64,000 bases of DNA from Oscillospiraceae bacterium (lineage in GTDB: Bacteria > Bacillota > Clostridia > Oscillospirales > Oscillospiraceae): the NCBI GenBank assembly GCA_009780235.1, contig WRAK01000013.1, positions 1-64,000 on the forward strand, given 5' to 3'. Positions 1-7,032 of the stretch are shown here, one piece after another. A program made the translations under genes and the position numbers. Within the stretch, counting starts at the first letter, position 1. Each line of letters starts with the position of its first letter. Under the pieces are notes generated by a model. The model was not told the origin of the DNA. It made no database searches and saw only the letters and a program-made list of their open reading frames with translations.

Positions 1-1
1 C

Positions 2-502
2 GAGATGTGGGAGCGGGGCATCGTGACCGGCACAACGCCGACCACATTCGCGCCGAACGACACCTTGACCCGTGCAGCGGCGGTGACGTTGCTCTATCGG
101 TTAGACGGTATGATTGATACCGGACTGGGGGCAACGTTCAACGACGTGTGTTGTTGCGCTTGGTATCATGATGCGGTTGCGTGGGCGGCAAGCCTCGGCA
201 TCGTGCAGGGGGTTGGCGATGGCCGATTTGCGCCGGGCAACGATATGACCCGGCAGGAGATGGCGGTCGTGCTTTGGCGGTATGCCGCGGCTACGGGACA
301 GGATGTTACCGTGCAGGAGGACTTCACGCTTGACTTCCCGGATGCGGAGCAGGTGAGCGGATGGGCCGTAAAGGCCATGCGCTGGGCGGTGCACCGCAGG
401 GTTATCCGTGGTAACGACCGTGGAGAGCTGCAACCGCTCGGGACGGCTACGAGAGCCGAGGCGGCGGTGTTGTTGCAGCGGTTTGTGGGGTTGGCGGAGT
501 AA
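2..502 (+). CDS. SLH-domain surface protein, C-terminal fragment
   Basis: The reading frame is open at the left edge, so only the last 166 or so codons are present. They hold the end of one S-layer homology repeat and two further repeats: WYHDAVAWAASLGIVQGVGDGRFAPGN followed by a TRQEMAVVLWRYA-type helix, then a last repeat with WAVKAMRWAVHRRVIRG. SLH repeats anchor proteins to pyruvylated cell-wall polymers outside the membrane. The pattern matches the SLH ends of the proteins at 33655 and 52697. What the missing N-terminal part does cannot be told. A strong hairpin terminator follows the stop. Confidence 0.85.
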   Translation, partial: EMWERGIVTGTTPTTFAPNDTLTRAAAVTLLYRLDGMIDTGLGATFNDVCCCAWYHDAVAWAASLGIVQGVGDGRFAPGNDMTRQEMAVVLWRYAAATGQDVTVQEDFTLDFPDAEQVSGWAVKAMRWAVHRRVIRGNDRGELQPLGTATRAEAAVLLQRFVGLAE

Positions 503-520
503 CGACGAATAGATACACAC

Positions 521-570
521 GAAAAAGCCACCTGCGCCGGTCTTCCCGACTGGTGTGGGTGGCTTTTTTT
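521..570 (+). terminator. Rho-independent terminator after the SLH gene
   Basis: Stem AAAAAGCCACC / GGTGGCTTTTTT closes over an inner stem (CGCCGGTC / GACTGGTG with wobble pairs) and ends in a T run. Confidence 0.85.
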
Positions 571-591
571 GTGTCATTTTGTGTTATGACG

Positions 592-623
592 AAAATTGTA
601 ATTATATGACAATTTTTGTACAA
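592..623. promoter_or_regulatory. Palindromic operator-like sites before the HTH gene
   Basis: AAAATTGT (592-599) and ACAATTTT (609-616) form an inverted repeat with a 9-nt centre, followed directly by the perfect palindrome TTGTACAA (616-623). They lie 40 to 75 nt before the start of a small Cro/CI-like regulator, the place expected for autoregulation. That they are operators is inferred. Confidence 0.35.
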
Positions 624-664
624 TTATGTCCGAGTGTGCTAAATTATGCCTAAAGGAGCATGTT

Positions 665-919
665 ATGGCGATTCGGATTTTATTGTCTACCCGTCTAGGC
701 GAAAGACGGTGGACGCAGATAAACCTTGTACGAGCGACGGGGATTCGACCGGGTACCATTAACGACATCTACCACGAAATGACTGAGCGTATTAGTTTAG
801 AGCATCTTGATTTGATATGTGAGGCTTTGGAGTGTGAGGTGTCGGATATTTTGGTGCGGGAGAAAAGCACAGAACCCCGTGTGAAAACGAAAAACGGGAA
901 TCCTATCAATTCAAAATAA
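665..919 (+). CDS. Small Cro/CI-family HTH regulator
   Basis: 84-residue protein that is almost entirely one helix-turn-helix domain. LGERRWTQINLVRATGI fits helices 2-3 and LDLICEALECEVSDILV fits the closing helices of the HTH_26/YozG-like group. The ATG at 665 is chosen over an upstream TTG/ATG because AAAGGAG lies 6 nt before it (652-658). It likely binds the AT-rich palindromes just upstream. It is a single-gene unit closed by a terminator shared with the converging hicB gene. No sensing domain is present, so the inducer is unknown. Confidence 0.8.
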   Translation: MAIRILLSTRLGERRWTQINLVRATGIRPGTINDIYHEMTERISLEHLDLICEALECEVSDILVREKSTEPRVKTKNGNPINSK

Positions 920-921
920 CA

Positions 922-973
922 AAAAAACGGCGGCAACCATCCTGCATTCAGGAAAGGTTGCCGCCGTTTTTTG
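922..973. terminator. Bidirectional terminator between HTH gene and hicB
   Basis: 15-bp perfect stem AAAACGGCGGCAACC / GGTTGCCGCCGTTTT with A and T tracts on both sides, so it can stop transcription from both strands. Confidence 0.9.
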
Positions 974-982
974 TTTGTGGGT

Positions 983-1381
983 TTAGCGGTGGTCTGTCAT
1001 GTGGAGCTCTTGCTTTAGGGCGGTTTGCAAGACTGCCGAGACGTTCAGGCCAGCTTTTGCGGCCTCGGCATCTAGCCATGATGGGAGAGTCACATTGCGG
1101 CGAACAGAACGGCGTTCGTGGGTTCGGCGATATGCCAAGAAGTCAATATCAACCATTGAGACAAACGCTCCGGGTTCGCAAGCTACACTTTCCATGCTGG
1201 AGGGTATCGGTAGCGGTTTTTTTTCGTCTTCCATATCAATCCCCATGATGCCGATCGCGTCTCGCACCATTTCAATTGCCTCGGCCAACGTATCGCCCTG
1301 AGTGTCAAGCGGGAAGTCAGGTACATGGACAGCATAGCCGTCGTCTAATTTTGTGAATACTACTGGATAAGCGGTTTTCAT
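983..1381 (-). CDS. hicB: HicB-family antitoxin
   Basis: 132-residue antitoxin of a HicAB type II system. The N-terminal half (YPVVFTKLDDGYAVHVPDFP, then GDTLAEAIEMVRDAIG) is the degenerate RNase H-like HicB fold that covers the toxin. The C-terminal stretch with RRNVTLPSWLDAEAAKAG and NVSAVLQTALKQEL is a ribbon-helix-helix DNA-binding domain, as expected for an autorepressing antitoxin. The ATG at 1381 has GGAGGT at 1389-1394. The partner hicA lies 71 nt upstream and carries an in-frame stop, so this antitoxin may now be an orphan regulator. Confidence 0.88.
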   Translation of the reverse strand: MKTAYPVVFTKLDDGYAVHVPDFPLDTQGDTLAEAIEMVRDAIGIMGIDMEDEKKPLPIPSSMESVACEPGAFVSMVDIDFLAYRRTHERRSVRRNVTLPSWLDAEAAKAGLNVSAVLQTALKQELHMTDHR

Positions 1382-1452
1382 GTTTATTACCTCCAAGTTA
1401 TCAATGTTTTTTCAATATTGTGCGATTTATTTTAGTCGGTCGGGCAGGGGGC

Positions 1453-1626
1453 TTATTTCAGCCCCCGCCGCCTGATGATTGCCTTTGCTACTTCTTCTTT
1501 GATTTCCCGTTGCCTTGAGATTGGCTCGTTATTTTTTCCGTCTGTGTAGATGTCGTGGTTGCCGCCATCTCGCTTGAACCGTCATCCGTTTCTCTCTAGT
1601 AGTTTGATTAAGTCTCTCCGCTTCAT
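1453..1626 (-). pseudogene. hicA: HicA toxin gene with an in-frame TGA
   Basis: Read from the ATG at 1624-1626 on the minus strand, the frame gives MKRRDLIKLLERNG, a TGA, then RFKRDGGNHDIYTDGK and a further 26 residues to TAA. This is a complete HicA (57 codons before the stop), with the dsRBD-like fold and the GGNH catalytic-His motif. The TGA (1582-1584) falls where HicA proteins usually have Trp (GW.FKR), a one-base TGG to TGA change. AGGAGGG sits 7 nt before the start and a near-consensus promoter precedes it. TGA is a normal stop elsewhere in the window, so the toxin is most likely inactivated. Read-through or a sequencing error are the alternatives. Confidence 0.75.
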
Positions 1627-1648
1627 ATGATGCCCTCCTCATATTTAT

Positions 1649-1677
1649 ATTATACACATTAAATACACACTTGTCAA
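1649..1677 (-). promoter_or_regulatory. Consensus sigma-A promoter of hicAB
   Basis: On the minus strand, TTGACA (1672-1677) and TATAAT (1649-1654) are separated by 17 nt; both hexamers match consensus exactly. The rest of the gap from here to the lipoprotein at 1942 holds no gene I can support; a small hairpin (AAGCAAAAC / GTGTTTGCTT) lies near 1888-1916. Confidence 0.8.
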
Positions 1678-1941
1678 GCGTTTTGGAGAAAATACTTTTG
1701 AGACTTTTCAAAAAAGTTTCCCACACGGGGGAGACATTGTGGTAAAATAGTAGAAGTAGTAGAAAAATGAGTATGGGTGGACAATCTCGCCGCTTGCTCG
1801 TGGCTCTATCATGGCTCTAAGAATTTTTCGGGAGGCTGCGGAAATTGCGGAATGAACAAATAAGGCAGATTCACACAGACTGAAAATAAGCAAAACCGAA
1901 GTGGTGTTTGCTTTCAGTAATTGAGTGGGAGTGACGATGCA

Positions 1942-2412
1942 ATGAGAAAGCTAACAATTATTACATTATCGTGTTTACTTGCAATTGTGCTTGTCGGGTG
2001 TGGAGTGCAAGCAGGTGAACAAGAGCAAGCTCAAAATGAAATAGTGGTTGATTATACTACTGTTATCCAGAGGTTGGTCGGAGTTTGGGATTGGCCCGGT
2101 GGTGCGGGAAATCCTATTTCCATTTATAATGACGGTACATGGGAGCACGTGCCGGGCGATGTGGGTCTTTATGGCAATGTGAGCATTACGGCATCTAATG
2201 GAAATTTCTTGTTAGAATTTGTCGTTACCCGCGCAGAAGGTCCGGGTGCGTTTGGTTGGGTGCCGCAGGGTGAAGCAAGTCCGGCGGCGGATACAGAGGA
2301 TGGTTGGCGTTATGGCGATGTATGGGGTAGGGGAGTGTACTTCTACACTTCAAACGAGCTACATCTCGAAAACTGGGATGGGTCCATGCTGTTAATGGAA
2401 AAGAACAGATAG
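1942..2412 (+). CDS. Lipoprotein of unknown function
   Basis: Lipoprotein signal MRKLTIITLSCLLAIVLVGC with lipobox LVGC, so the mature protein is predicted to be tethered to the outer face of the membrane. The ATG at 1942 is preferred over an earlier TTG because GGGAGTGA lies about 8 nt before it and the signal peptide begins there. The mature part (about 133 residues) is rich in Gly, Trp and acidic residues. The stretch VGVWDWPGG...ISIYNDGTWEHVPG resembles small secreted beta-barrel or lipocalin-like folds, but I recognise no family. Confidence 0.7.
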   Translation: MRKLTIITLSCLLAIVLVGCGVQAGEQEQAQNEIVVDYTTVIQRLVGVWDWPGGAGNPISIYNDGTWEHVPGDVGLYGNVSITASNGNFLLEFVVTRAEGPGAFGWVPQGEASPAADTEDGWRYGDVWGRGVYFYTSNELHLENWDGSMLLMEKNR

Positions 2413-2419
2413 CACCCCC

Positions 2420-2448
2420 TTGCCATACCCCCCGACATATGCTACACT
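2420..2448 (+). promoter_or_regulatory. Promoter of a short orphan transcript
   Basis: TTGCCA (2420-2425), 17-nt spacer, TACACT (2443-2448), with the extended -10 dinucleotide TG one base upstream. Confidence 0.5.
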
Positions 2449-2454
2449 ACCCAA

Positions 2455-2610
2455 GAAGGAAGAATTTATCTTACATAAATGGAGCAAACGGTTGCCAATG
2501 CGGCAAGCAAGCAATCCGGTTCCGATTCTACCGATGAGTAAGCGGTCGGGCAGATTACCGTAATATCTGAAAAGAGCTAACTGATTTCTATTCATCAGTT
2601 AGCTCTTTTT
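2455..2610 (+). ncRNA. Candidate small RNA or very small mRNA
   Basis: A promoter ends at 2448 and a perfect terminator stands at 2571-2610, so about 155 nt should be transcribed alone. Inside is a 20-codon frame (ATG 2479 to TAA 2541) whose nearest AAGGAAG is too far upstream (about 17 nt) for good translation. I see no conserved RNA family. This 2413-2808 gap otherwise holds only the AT-rich promoter of the recombinase gene. Confidence 0.35.
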
Positions 2611-2612
2611 TA
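2571..2612 (+). terminator. Rho-independent terminator
   Basis: Stem AAAGAGCTAACTGAT / ATCAGTTAGCTCTTT with an 8-nt loop and T run. Confidence 0.9.
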
Positions 2613-2677
2613 TGTTCGCCGTGCCGCGCACGCCCTCAAAAACCTTTATAAAAACAAAAATATTTCTGAAAAAATAC

Positions 2678-2706
2678 TTGACAAAAAAGATATATAATGT
2701 TAACAT
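2678..2706 (+). promoter_or_regulatory. Promoter of the first XerD-like gene
   Basis: TTGACA (2678-2683), 17-nt spacer, TAACAT (2701-2706), in a strongly AT-rich tract. Confidence 0.5.
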
Positions 2707-2808
2707 AAATAATAAATGGATTTTTACAGTAAATTATTGTGTGTAAAATTTAATTAAATGATAAGAAAGAACGAAATGGGCAAACACCCGGGAAACGAGC
2801 GTGAAACC

Positions 2809-3699
2809 ATGGCGAATACGATATATATCGGACAATATGAGACCTATCTGCAAGAGGTCAAGCGGGTGTCGCAGAACACTCTGAGTTCCTATATGCGGGA
2901 CCTGCGGCAGTTTGAACAATACTGGGCGCAATGTGCCGGAACGACTTTTTGTAAAGCACTCCACCACGATTTGGAGACGTATATCAACCGGCTTCGGCAG
3001 GCGGGAAAATCCGCCGCTACGGTGTCTCGGAACATTGTGACCTTGCGCAGTTTTTATCAATTTTTACTGGAGTGCGGGATTGTGCCCTTGAATCCTGCTT
3101 CGAATTTGGTGTCGGACAAGGCGGTGAAGAAACTGCCGCAGATTTTAACCAGCCGAGAGATTGAACGACTCTTAGAGCAACCCGAATGCGTAGACCCCAA
3201 GGGCTACCGAGACAAGGCGATGCTTGAGACGCTCTACGCCACGGGTATCCGTGTCAGTGAACTAATCGGGCTTGATGTGGAAGATGTGAACCTCCTTGCG
3301 GGGGTGCTTCATTGCAAGCATTGGAACAAGGAGCGGACAATTCCGCTTTATCCCGCGGCGATTGCGGCACAGGAGGAGTATATCACCCGCATCCGACCGC
3401 ATATGTTGTCTACCCCGGAGGAGCAGGCACTCTTCGTCAACCTCGCGGGTGAGCGTATGAGCCGGCAGGGATTTTGGAAGATTATCAAATACTATCAAGA
3501 GAAGGCGAAAATCGAAAAAGAGATTACGCCCCATACGCTTCGGCATTCTTTTGCGGCGCATCTACTGGAAAACGGGGCGGATTTACGGAGCATACAGGAG
3601 ATGTTGGGTCATGCGGATATTTCCTCGACGCAAGTCTATGTGCAGTTGGTGAAGAAGCAGCTCAAAGATGTGTATCATATGGCGCACCCCAGAGCTTAA
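2809..3699 (+). CDS. XerC/XerD-type tyrosine recombinase (first copy)
   Basis: 296-residue site-specific recombinase. The N-terminal SAM-like core-binding domain (about 1-95) is followed by the catalytic domain with the expected residues: Arg in ATGIRVSELIGL, Lys in the HCKHWNKERTIPL beta-hairpin, His-x-x-Arg in HTLRHSFAAHLL, His in LGHADISST, and nucleophile Tyr in TQVYVQL. The start at 2809 is chosen because the paralogue at 28323 begins with the same residues and has exactly the same length. An upstream ATG at 2758 is possible, and neither has a good Shine-Dalgarno. The two copies differ at about 51 of 296 positions by eye. No excisionase or other phage gene is nearby. It could act on dif-like sites or on the local repeats. 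Confidence 0.88.
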   Translation: MANTIYIGQYETYLQEVKRVSQNTLSSYMRDLRQFEQYWAQCAGTTFCKALHHDLETYINRLRQAGKSAATVSRNIVTLRSFYQFLLECGIVPLNPASNLVSDKAVKKLPQILTSREIERLLEQPECVDPKGYRDKAMLETLYATGIRVSELIGLDVEDVNLLAGVLHCKHWNKERTIPLYPAAIAAQEEYITRIRPHMLSTPEEQALFVNLAGERMSRQGFWKIIKYYQEKAKIEKEITPHTLRHSFAAHLLENGADLRSIQEMLGHADISSTQVYVQLVKKQLKDVYHMAHPRA

Positions 3700-3717
3700 T
3701 GCAGAATGCAGAATTGA
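3700..3717 (+). repeat. AATGCAGAAT repeat units
   Basis: TGCAGAATGCAGAATTGA directly follows the recombinase stop. The same string follows the second recombinase at 29213, and related units lie near 6490, 46005 and 63897. Confidence 0.6.
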
Positions 3718-3775
3718 CAGGCTCGGTTTAAGCAGGTATACTACGCCTAGTGAATTAGGCGAGGTATGCGTAGAT

Positions 3776-4771
3776 ATGGAGACGAAGTTTGTCAGTATAG
3801 AAGAAGCCGCGGCTCTGCTTAGGGCCGGGGCTGTTGTGGCGTTTCCGACTGAGACGGTATACGGTCTGGGGGCGGATGCGACGAGTGACGCGGCGATTGC
3901 GCAGATTTTTGCATCGAAAGGGCGGCCGGGAGACAATCCTTTGATTGTCCACATCGGAGATTTGGCATGGCTTAGTTCTGTGGTATCCGCATGTTCCGAC
4001 ACGGCGCAGAGGCTCATGGATGCCTTTTGGCCGGGGCCGCTTACGGTTATTTTGCCGAAGCACGAGAACCTTGCCGAACGAGTGACGGCGGGGCTTTCGA
4101 CGGTTGGGGTGCGTATGCCGTCCCACTCGGTAGCCTTGGAGCTCCTGCGGGCGGTGGAGTTGCCGATTGCGGCACCGAGCGCGAACGTATCGGGGCGGCC
4201 CAGTCCCACGCGGGCTGTACATGTGGCGGATGATTTGGACGGGCGCATCGCCGGGATTGTAGACGGCGGTGCAGCGGAGATTGGCTTGGAATCGACGGTC
4301 ATCGACTGCACCGTGGAGCCCCCCGTGATTTTGCGGCCGGGAGCTGTGACACGGGCGGAGATTGAGGCCGTTATCGGGCCTGTTGATGTGGCAGAGGTGC
4401 GCACGGACGATGTGGCTGCGCCGAAATCGCCGGGAATGAAGTACAGACACTACGCCCCGAAAGCTCCGATGACGATTGTGCAGGGGAGTGAGGCGTTTTT
4501 TCGGCAGGTCGTGGCTGAAGCGCGGTGCGCGGGGAAGCGTGTGGGGGTTTTGGTGGCGGAGGAGCATGCGCATTGCTGCGATGCGGATGTCGTCTTGACT
4601 TGCGGCAGCGGGCAGGCGGCGGTTGCGCGGCGGTTGTATGACGTCTTGCGGGAATTTGATTCGGCCGATGTGGATGTGATTTATAGTGAGAGTTTTTCCG
4701 AGGTTGGGATAGGGGAGGCGATTATGAATCGGTTGCGGAAGGCGAGTGGGGGACGGGTGATTGCGGAATAG
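3776..4771 (+). CDS. L-threonylcarbamoyladenylate synthase (Sua5/YwlC type)
   Basis: Makes threonylcarbamoyl-AMP from Thr, bicarbonate and ATP, the first step of tRNA t6A37 modification in the cytoplasm. The YrdC domain (about 5-200) is clear: PTETVYGLGADA, SKGRPGDNPL, WPGPLTVIL, VGVRMPSH, APSANVSGRPSPT. After the linker SPGMKYRHYAP comes the C-terminal Sua5 domain (about 225-331), as in long Bacillus/Clostridia forms. The frame is open upstream, but the ATG at 3776 is where homologues begin (METKFVSIEEAAALL), with GGCGAGG about 11 nt before it. Two overlapping hairpins (CGCCTA/TAGGCG and CTACGC/GCGTAG, 3741-3772) lie in the leader. Confidence 0.9.
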   Translation: METKFVSIEEAAALLRAGAVVAFPTETVYGLGADATSDAAIAQIFASKGRPGDNPLIVHIGDLAWLSSVVSACSDTAQRLMDAFWPGPLTVILPKHENLAERVTAGLSTVGVRMPSHSVALELLRAVELPIAAPSANVSGRPSPTRAVHVADDLDGRIAGIVDGGAAEIGLESTVIDCTVEPPVILRPGAVTRAEIEAVIGPVDVAEVRTDDVAAPKSPGMKYRHYAPKAPMTIVQGSEAFFRQVVAEARCAGKRVGVLVAEEHAHCCDADVVLTCGSGQAAVARRLYDVLREFDSADVDVIYSESFSEVGIGEAIMNRLRKASGGRVIAE

Positions 4772-4847
4772 GAACCGCGCTTGCTCGGCCCGCTTCGTTT
4801 CATCATATGTTGGACTTCGCTGCGCCTGCGGAGCAAGCCCAACGTAG

Positions 4848-4887
4848 AAAAAAAGACACAGGGTTTTCACCCTGCGTCTCTTTTTTA
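4848..4887. terminator. Bidirectional terminator
   Basis: AAAAAGACACAGGG / CCCTGCGTCTCTTTTTT hairpin between convergent genes. Confidence 0.85.
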
Positions 4888-4906
4888 TGTAATTAGATTC
4901 CGATTT

Positions 4907-5506
4907 TTACAGTTCGCTGAACATGGCCAACAGGTCTTCCATGGTTTCGTCTCCCAAGGGTGCGAGAACAATTGTTCGTGCGAATCCGCTCTCCACGTTA
5001 ATGTAGTAGCGCATGGTGATAGTCATGCCGAAGAACTCCATGGCAGCATCAAAGGCATACCAATCATAACCGCCGATGTTTGTTGTGCCGGAAAGTGTGG
5101 TAACTTCCACGCCCATGGCGGTCATTTCATTTCTCACTTCGTTCATGACTGCCGATGCAGACAATCTGCCGGATCTTGCAAACATAATTTGAACGCTGGA
5201 ACCGGTAAGCGCGTCAGTTGCCATCATGTCGTGAATTGAAGCATCATCATCCAAATTGTCCCAAAAATCGTCATCCAACTCAAGGACTCCGCTCATCACG
5301 TCTGCGCTAAGACCCATGATTTCGGCGATTTCAGCTTCGGTGGCCGCATGCCAGCCGTTTGGCAGGGTGACACGGAGACCGAGGTATTCGCTGGTGTACA
5401 CATTGTCATTCCACTCGCCACGTGTAGGCGTAACGGTTGATCCGCAAGCGGCCAAGGGTAGAATCATTGCAATTACGAGCAGTAGTACGAGAATCTTCTT
5501 TTTCAT
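4907..5506 (-). CDS. Lipoprotein with a module shared with the gene at 38355
   Basis: Signal MKKKILVLLLVIAMILPLAAC with lipobox LAAC; the start is set at 5506 by the signal peptide and AGAGGGAG 10 nt upstream. The mature module begins TSEYLGLRVTLPNGWHAATE and runs through LDDDFWDNLDDDASIHDMMA, LTGSSVQIMFA and GGYDWYAFDAAMEFFGM. The same module, with clear line-by-line similarity, forms the C-terminal third of the lipoprotein at 38355. It resembles the small lipid- or ligand-binding folds of secreted proteins (PsbP-like in outline), but I cannot assign a family. The protein is strongly acidic. Function unknown. Confidence 0.75.
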   Translation of the reverse strand: MKKKILVLLLVIAMILPLAACGSTVTPTRGEWNDNVYTSEYLGLRVTLPNGWHAATEAEIAEIMGLSADVMSGVLELDDDFWDNLDDDASIHDMMATDALTGSSVQIMFARSGRLSASAVMNEVRNEMTAMGVEVTTLSGTTNIGGYDWYAFDAAMEFFGMTITMRYYINVESGFARTIVLAPLGDETMEDLLAMFSEL

Positions 5507-5595
5507 TTTAGGTAAACTCCCTCTCAATTTTGGCAGGCGGACAGTATTTGACCGCCTTTTCCTACCATACAGCATAGCATGAAGCCCTGTTTATG

Positions 5596-6471
5596 TCAAG
5601 TCGAACCCTGCTGTATAAAACGGGCCTCCAACAAAGCGTCCGTCAGACCGGCGAAGTCTTGCAAGTCTAAGGTTTCGCCTCGGATACGAGCATCGTGGCC
5701 GAGGGATTCCACAATCGATGTGAGGGCCTCTTTCGATGCGCTCGGCAGGGCGGTGGTGAGGCAGTTGACCAGCGTTTTGCGGCGTTGGGCGAAAGCGGCT
5801 TTGATGATGCGGAAGAGGGCGTCTTTGTCCGTGTCCACGGGTGGACGCGTCCGCATCCGCAGGGTGACGACAGCCGAATGTACTTTCGGCTGAGGGATGA
5901 AACAGTCGGGCGGAACATCGAAGCAGAGTGTCGGTTCCGTGTGGTAGGCGATGTAGAGGGAGAACGCCCCGTAATCCGCGCTCCCGGCGGGGGCTGTGAC
6001 GCGGCGGGCGACCTCGCGCTGAATCATGACGGTAATCTGCGCAAACAGTCCGCTGTCGATGAGCCGTGTGAGGGCGGGGGTGGTGATGTTGTAGGGCAGA
6101 TTGGCGCAGACGACCGGGCGGAGGCCCGCAAAATGTGTCTTCGCCAGTATGCCGAGGTCGATTTTCAGGATGTCGCCGTGGATGACCTCGGTGTTGGATG
6201 TACCCGCCAAGGTCTCCGCCAAGACGGGGAGGAGGGCGGTGTCCAACTCCACGGCTACGACCCGATTTGCGATGCGGGCAAGTTCCACCGTGAGGCAACC
6301 GATACCGGGGCCGATTTCCAGCACGGCGGTGTCGGTGTCTAACCCGGCGGACGCGGCGATTTCTTCCGGCACCCATGCGGCGGTGAGGAAATTTTGGCCG
6401 AGGCTTTTAGAGAAGCGGAAGCCGTGGCGGGCCAGAAGGGATTTTATGGTTTGGAGATTGCATAGGTTCAT
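5596..6471 (-). CDS. rsmA: 16S rRNA A1518/A1519 dimethyltransferase
   Basis: SAM-dependent KsgA/RsmA enzyme that dimethylates two adjacent adenines near the 3' end of 16S rRNA. Visible motifs: SLGQNFL near the N terminus, LEIGPGIGCLT (SAM motif I), VAVELD (motif II), HGDILKID (motif III), NLPYNITTP (motif IV, catalytic), and FIPQPKVHSAVV in the C-terminal rRNA-binding part. The length of 291 residues is normal. The ATG at 6471 has AAGGAG 8 nt upstream; the longer upstream frame has no support. An AATGCAGAATT repeat unit lies in its leader (6489-6503). Confidence 0.93.
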   Translation of the reverse strand: MNLCNLQTIKSLLARHGFRFSKSLGQNFLTAAWVPEEIAASAGLDTDTAVLEIGPGIGCLTVELARIANRVVAVELDTALLPVLAETLAGTSNTEVIHGDILKIDLGILAKTHFAGLRPVVCANLPYNITTPALTRLIDSGLFAQITVMIQREVARRVTAPAGSADYGAFSLYIAYHTEPTLCFDVPPDCFIPQPKVHSAVVTLRMRTRPPVDTDKDALFRIIKAAFAQRRKTLVNCLTTALPSASKEALTSIVESLGHDARIRGETLDLQDFAGLTDALLEARFIQQGST

Positions 6472-6601
6472 GGGAGGAACTCCTTCGGAGAATGCAGAAT
6501 TAAGGGCAGGGTCATCCCGCCCCTGCATTTGGCCGGTTTTTCGTAGGGTATAGCACAGAGCCGTTCGTGCTTGCAATTCGTGCCTGTTTTAGGGAGGTTA
6601 C

Positions 6602-6630
6602 TTGACAAAACGCTTTGTGTACCATATAAT
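6602..6630 (+). promoter_or_regulatory. Perfect promoter of the presumed antitoxin RNA
   Basis: TTGACA (6602-6607), 17-nt spacer, TATAAT (6625-6630). No plus-strand gene follows for over 450 nt, so it should drive a non-coding transcript running into the toxin gene from the opposite strand. Confidence 0.75.
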
Positions 6631-6637
6631 AAATATA

Positions 6638-6725
6638 CAGATAGGAATTGCCGCCTGTGGTTGGGCGGCTCAGTCCTAATAGTTTAAGAGTGAGACGCCG
6701 AGCACTTATGCTTGGCGTCTCGTCC
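6638..6725 (+). ncRNA. Putative antisense antitoxin RNA
   Basis: The transcript expected from the promoter at 6602 opens with AGATAGGAATTG, then folds into GCCGCC/GGCGGC and a long hairpin GAGACGCC...GGCGTCTC (6692-6719). It runs opposite to, and overlaps the 3' part of, the mRNA of the small hydrophobic peptide at 6725-6811. The 3' end is uncertain: no T run follows the big hairpin. Its role as antitoxin is inferred from this convergent layout, which matches type I loci in Firmicutes. Confidence 0.5.
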
Positions 6726-6811
6726 TATTTACGCCTGTCTTTTAACAGGGAAACAAGTGCCAAAACAAACATTCCAATGACAAACAATGTGTCATATGTA
6801 ACATATTGCAT
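6725..6811 (-). CDS. Small hydrophobic peptide, type I toxin-like
   Basis: 28-codon frame on the minus strand beginning MQYVTYDTLF, then a hydrophobic segment VIGMFVLALVSLL and a basic tail KDRRK. This is the layout of the putative holin-like / TxpA-BsrG type toxins (VTYETL..., one transmembrane helix, Lys/Arg-rich end). The Shine-Dalgarno is AAGGGGTGAT 8 nt before the ATG. Its own promoter is near-consensus (6872-6900), and a perfect promoter on the other strand drives an overlapping RNA. Such peptides insert in the membrane and are silenced by the antisense RNA. No homology search was possible. Confidence 0.7.
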   Translation of the reverse strand: MQYVTYDTLFVIGMFVLALVSLLKDRRK

Positions 6812-6871
6812 AGCATCACCCCTTTTCAGGGAGTGACCGAACCGCCTTGCGACAATTCCTATCTTCTCTGC

Positions 6872-6900
6872 ATTATATACTATGGGGGACAAGCTGTAAA
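6872..6900 (-). promoter_or_regulatory. Promoter of the type I toxin mRNA
   Basis: Minus strand TTTACA (6895-6900), 17-nt spacer, TATAAT (6872-6877). The predicted 5' end reads AGATAGGAATTG, the same as that of the antisense RNA. Confidence 0.7.
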
Positions 6901-7032
6901 GGGTTGTTCAAGCTGCGTTTGCTTGTAAGACGAATTGAAAATGCTATAACAACCCGCCCCACTAAGCCGCCGAAGGCGGCAAGTGGGGACCCCGGAACGT
7001 TTTAACATAAAAGACGGAATCATCGCGCCTTG

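Noticed and set aside
1582..1584. TGA recoded as tryptophan genome-wide
   Set aside because: TGA ends several intact genes here, for example nif3 at 13107 and the YjbQ gene at 32479, so it is a stop.
1708..1893. 61-codon minus-strand frame upstream of hicAB
   Set aside because: No ribosome site, low-complexity YYFYYF stretch, and no match to any family.
3755..4870. 371-codon minus-strand frame opposite the Sua5 gene
   Set aside because: Shadow of a well-conserved gene, with Arg/His/Pro-biased sequence and no start context.
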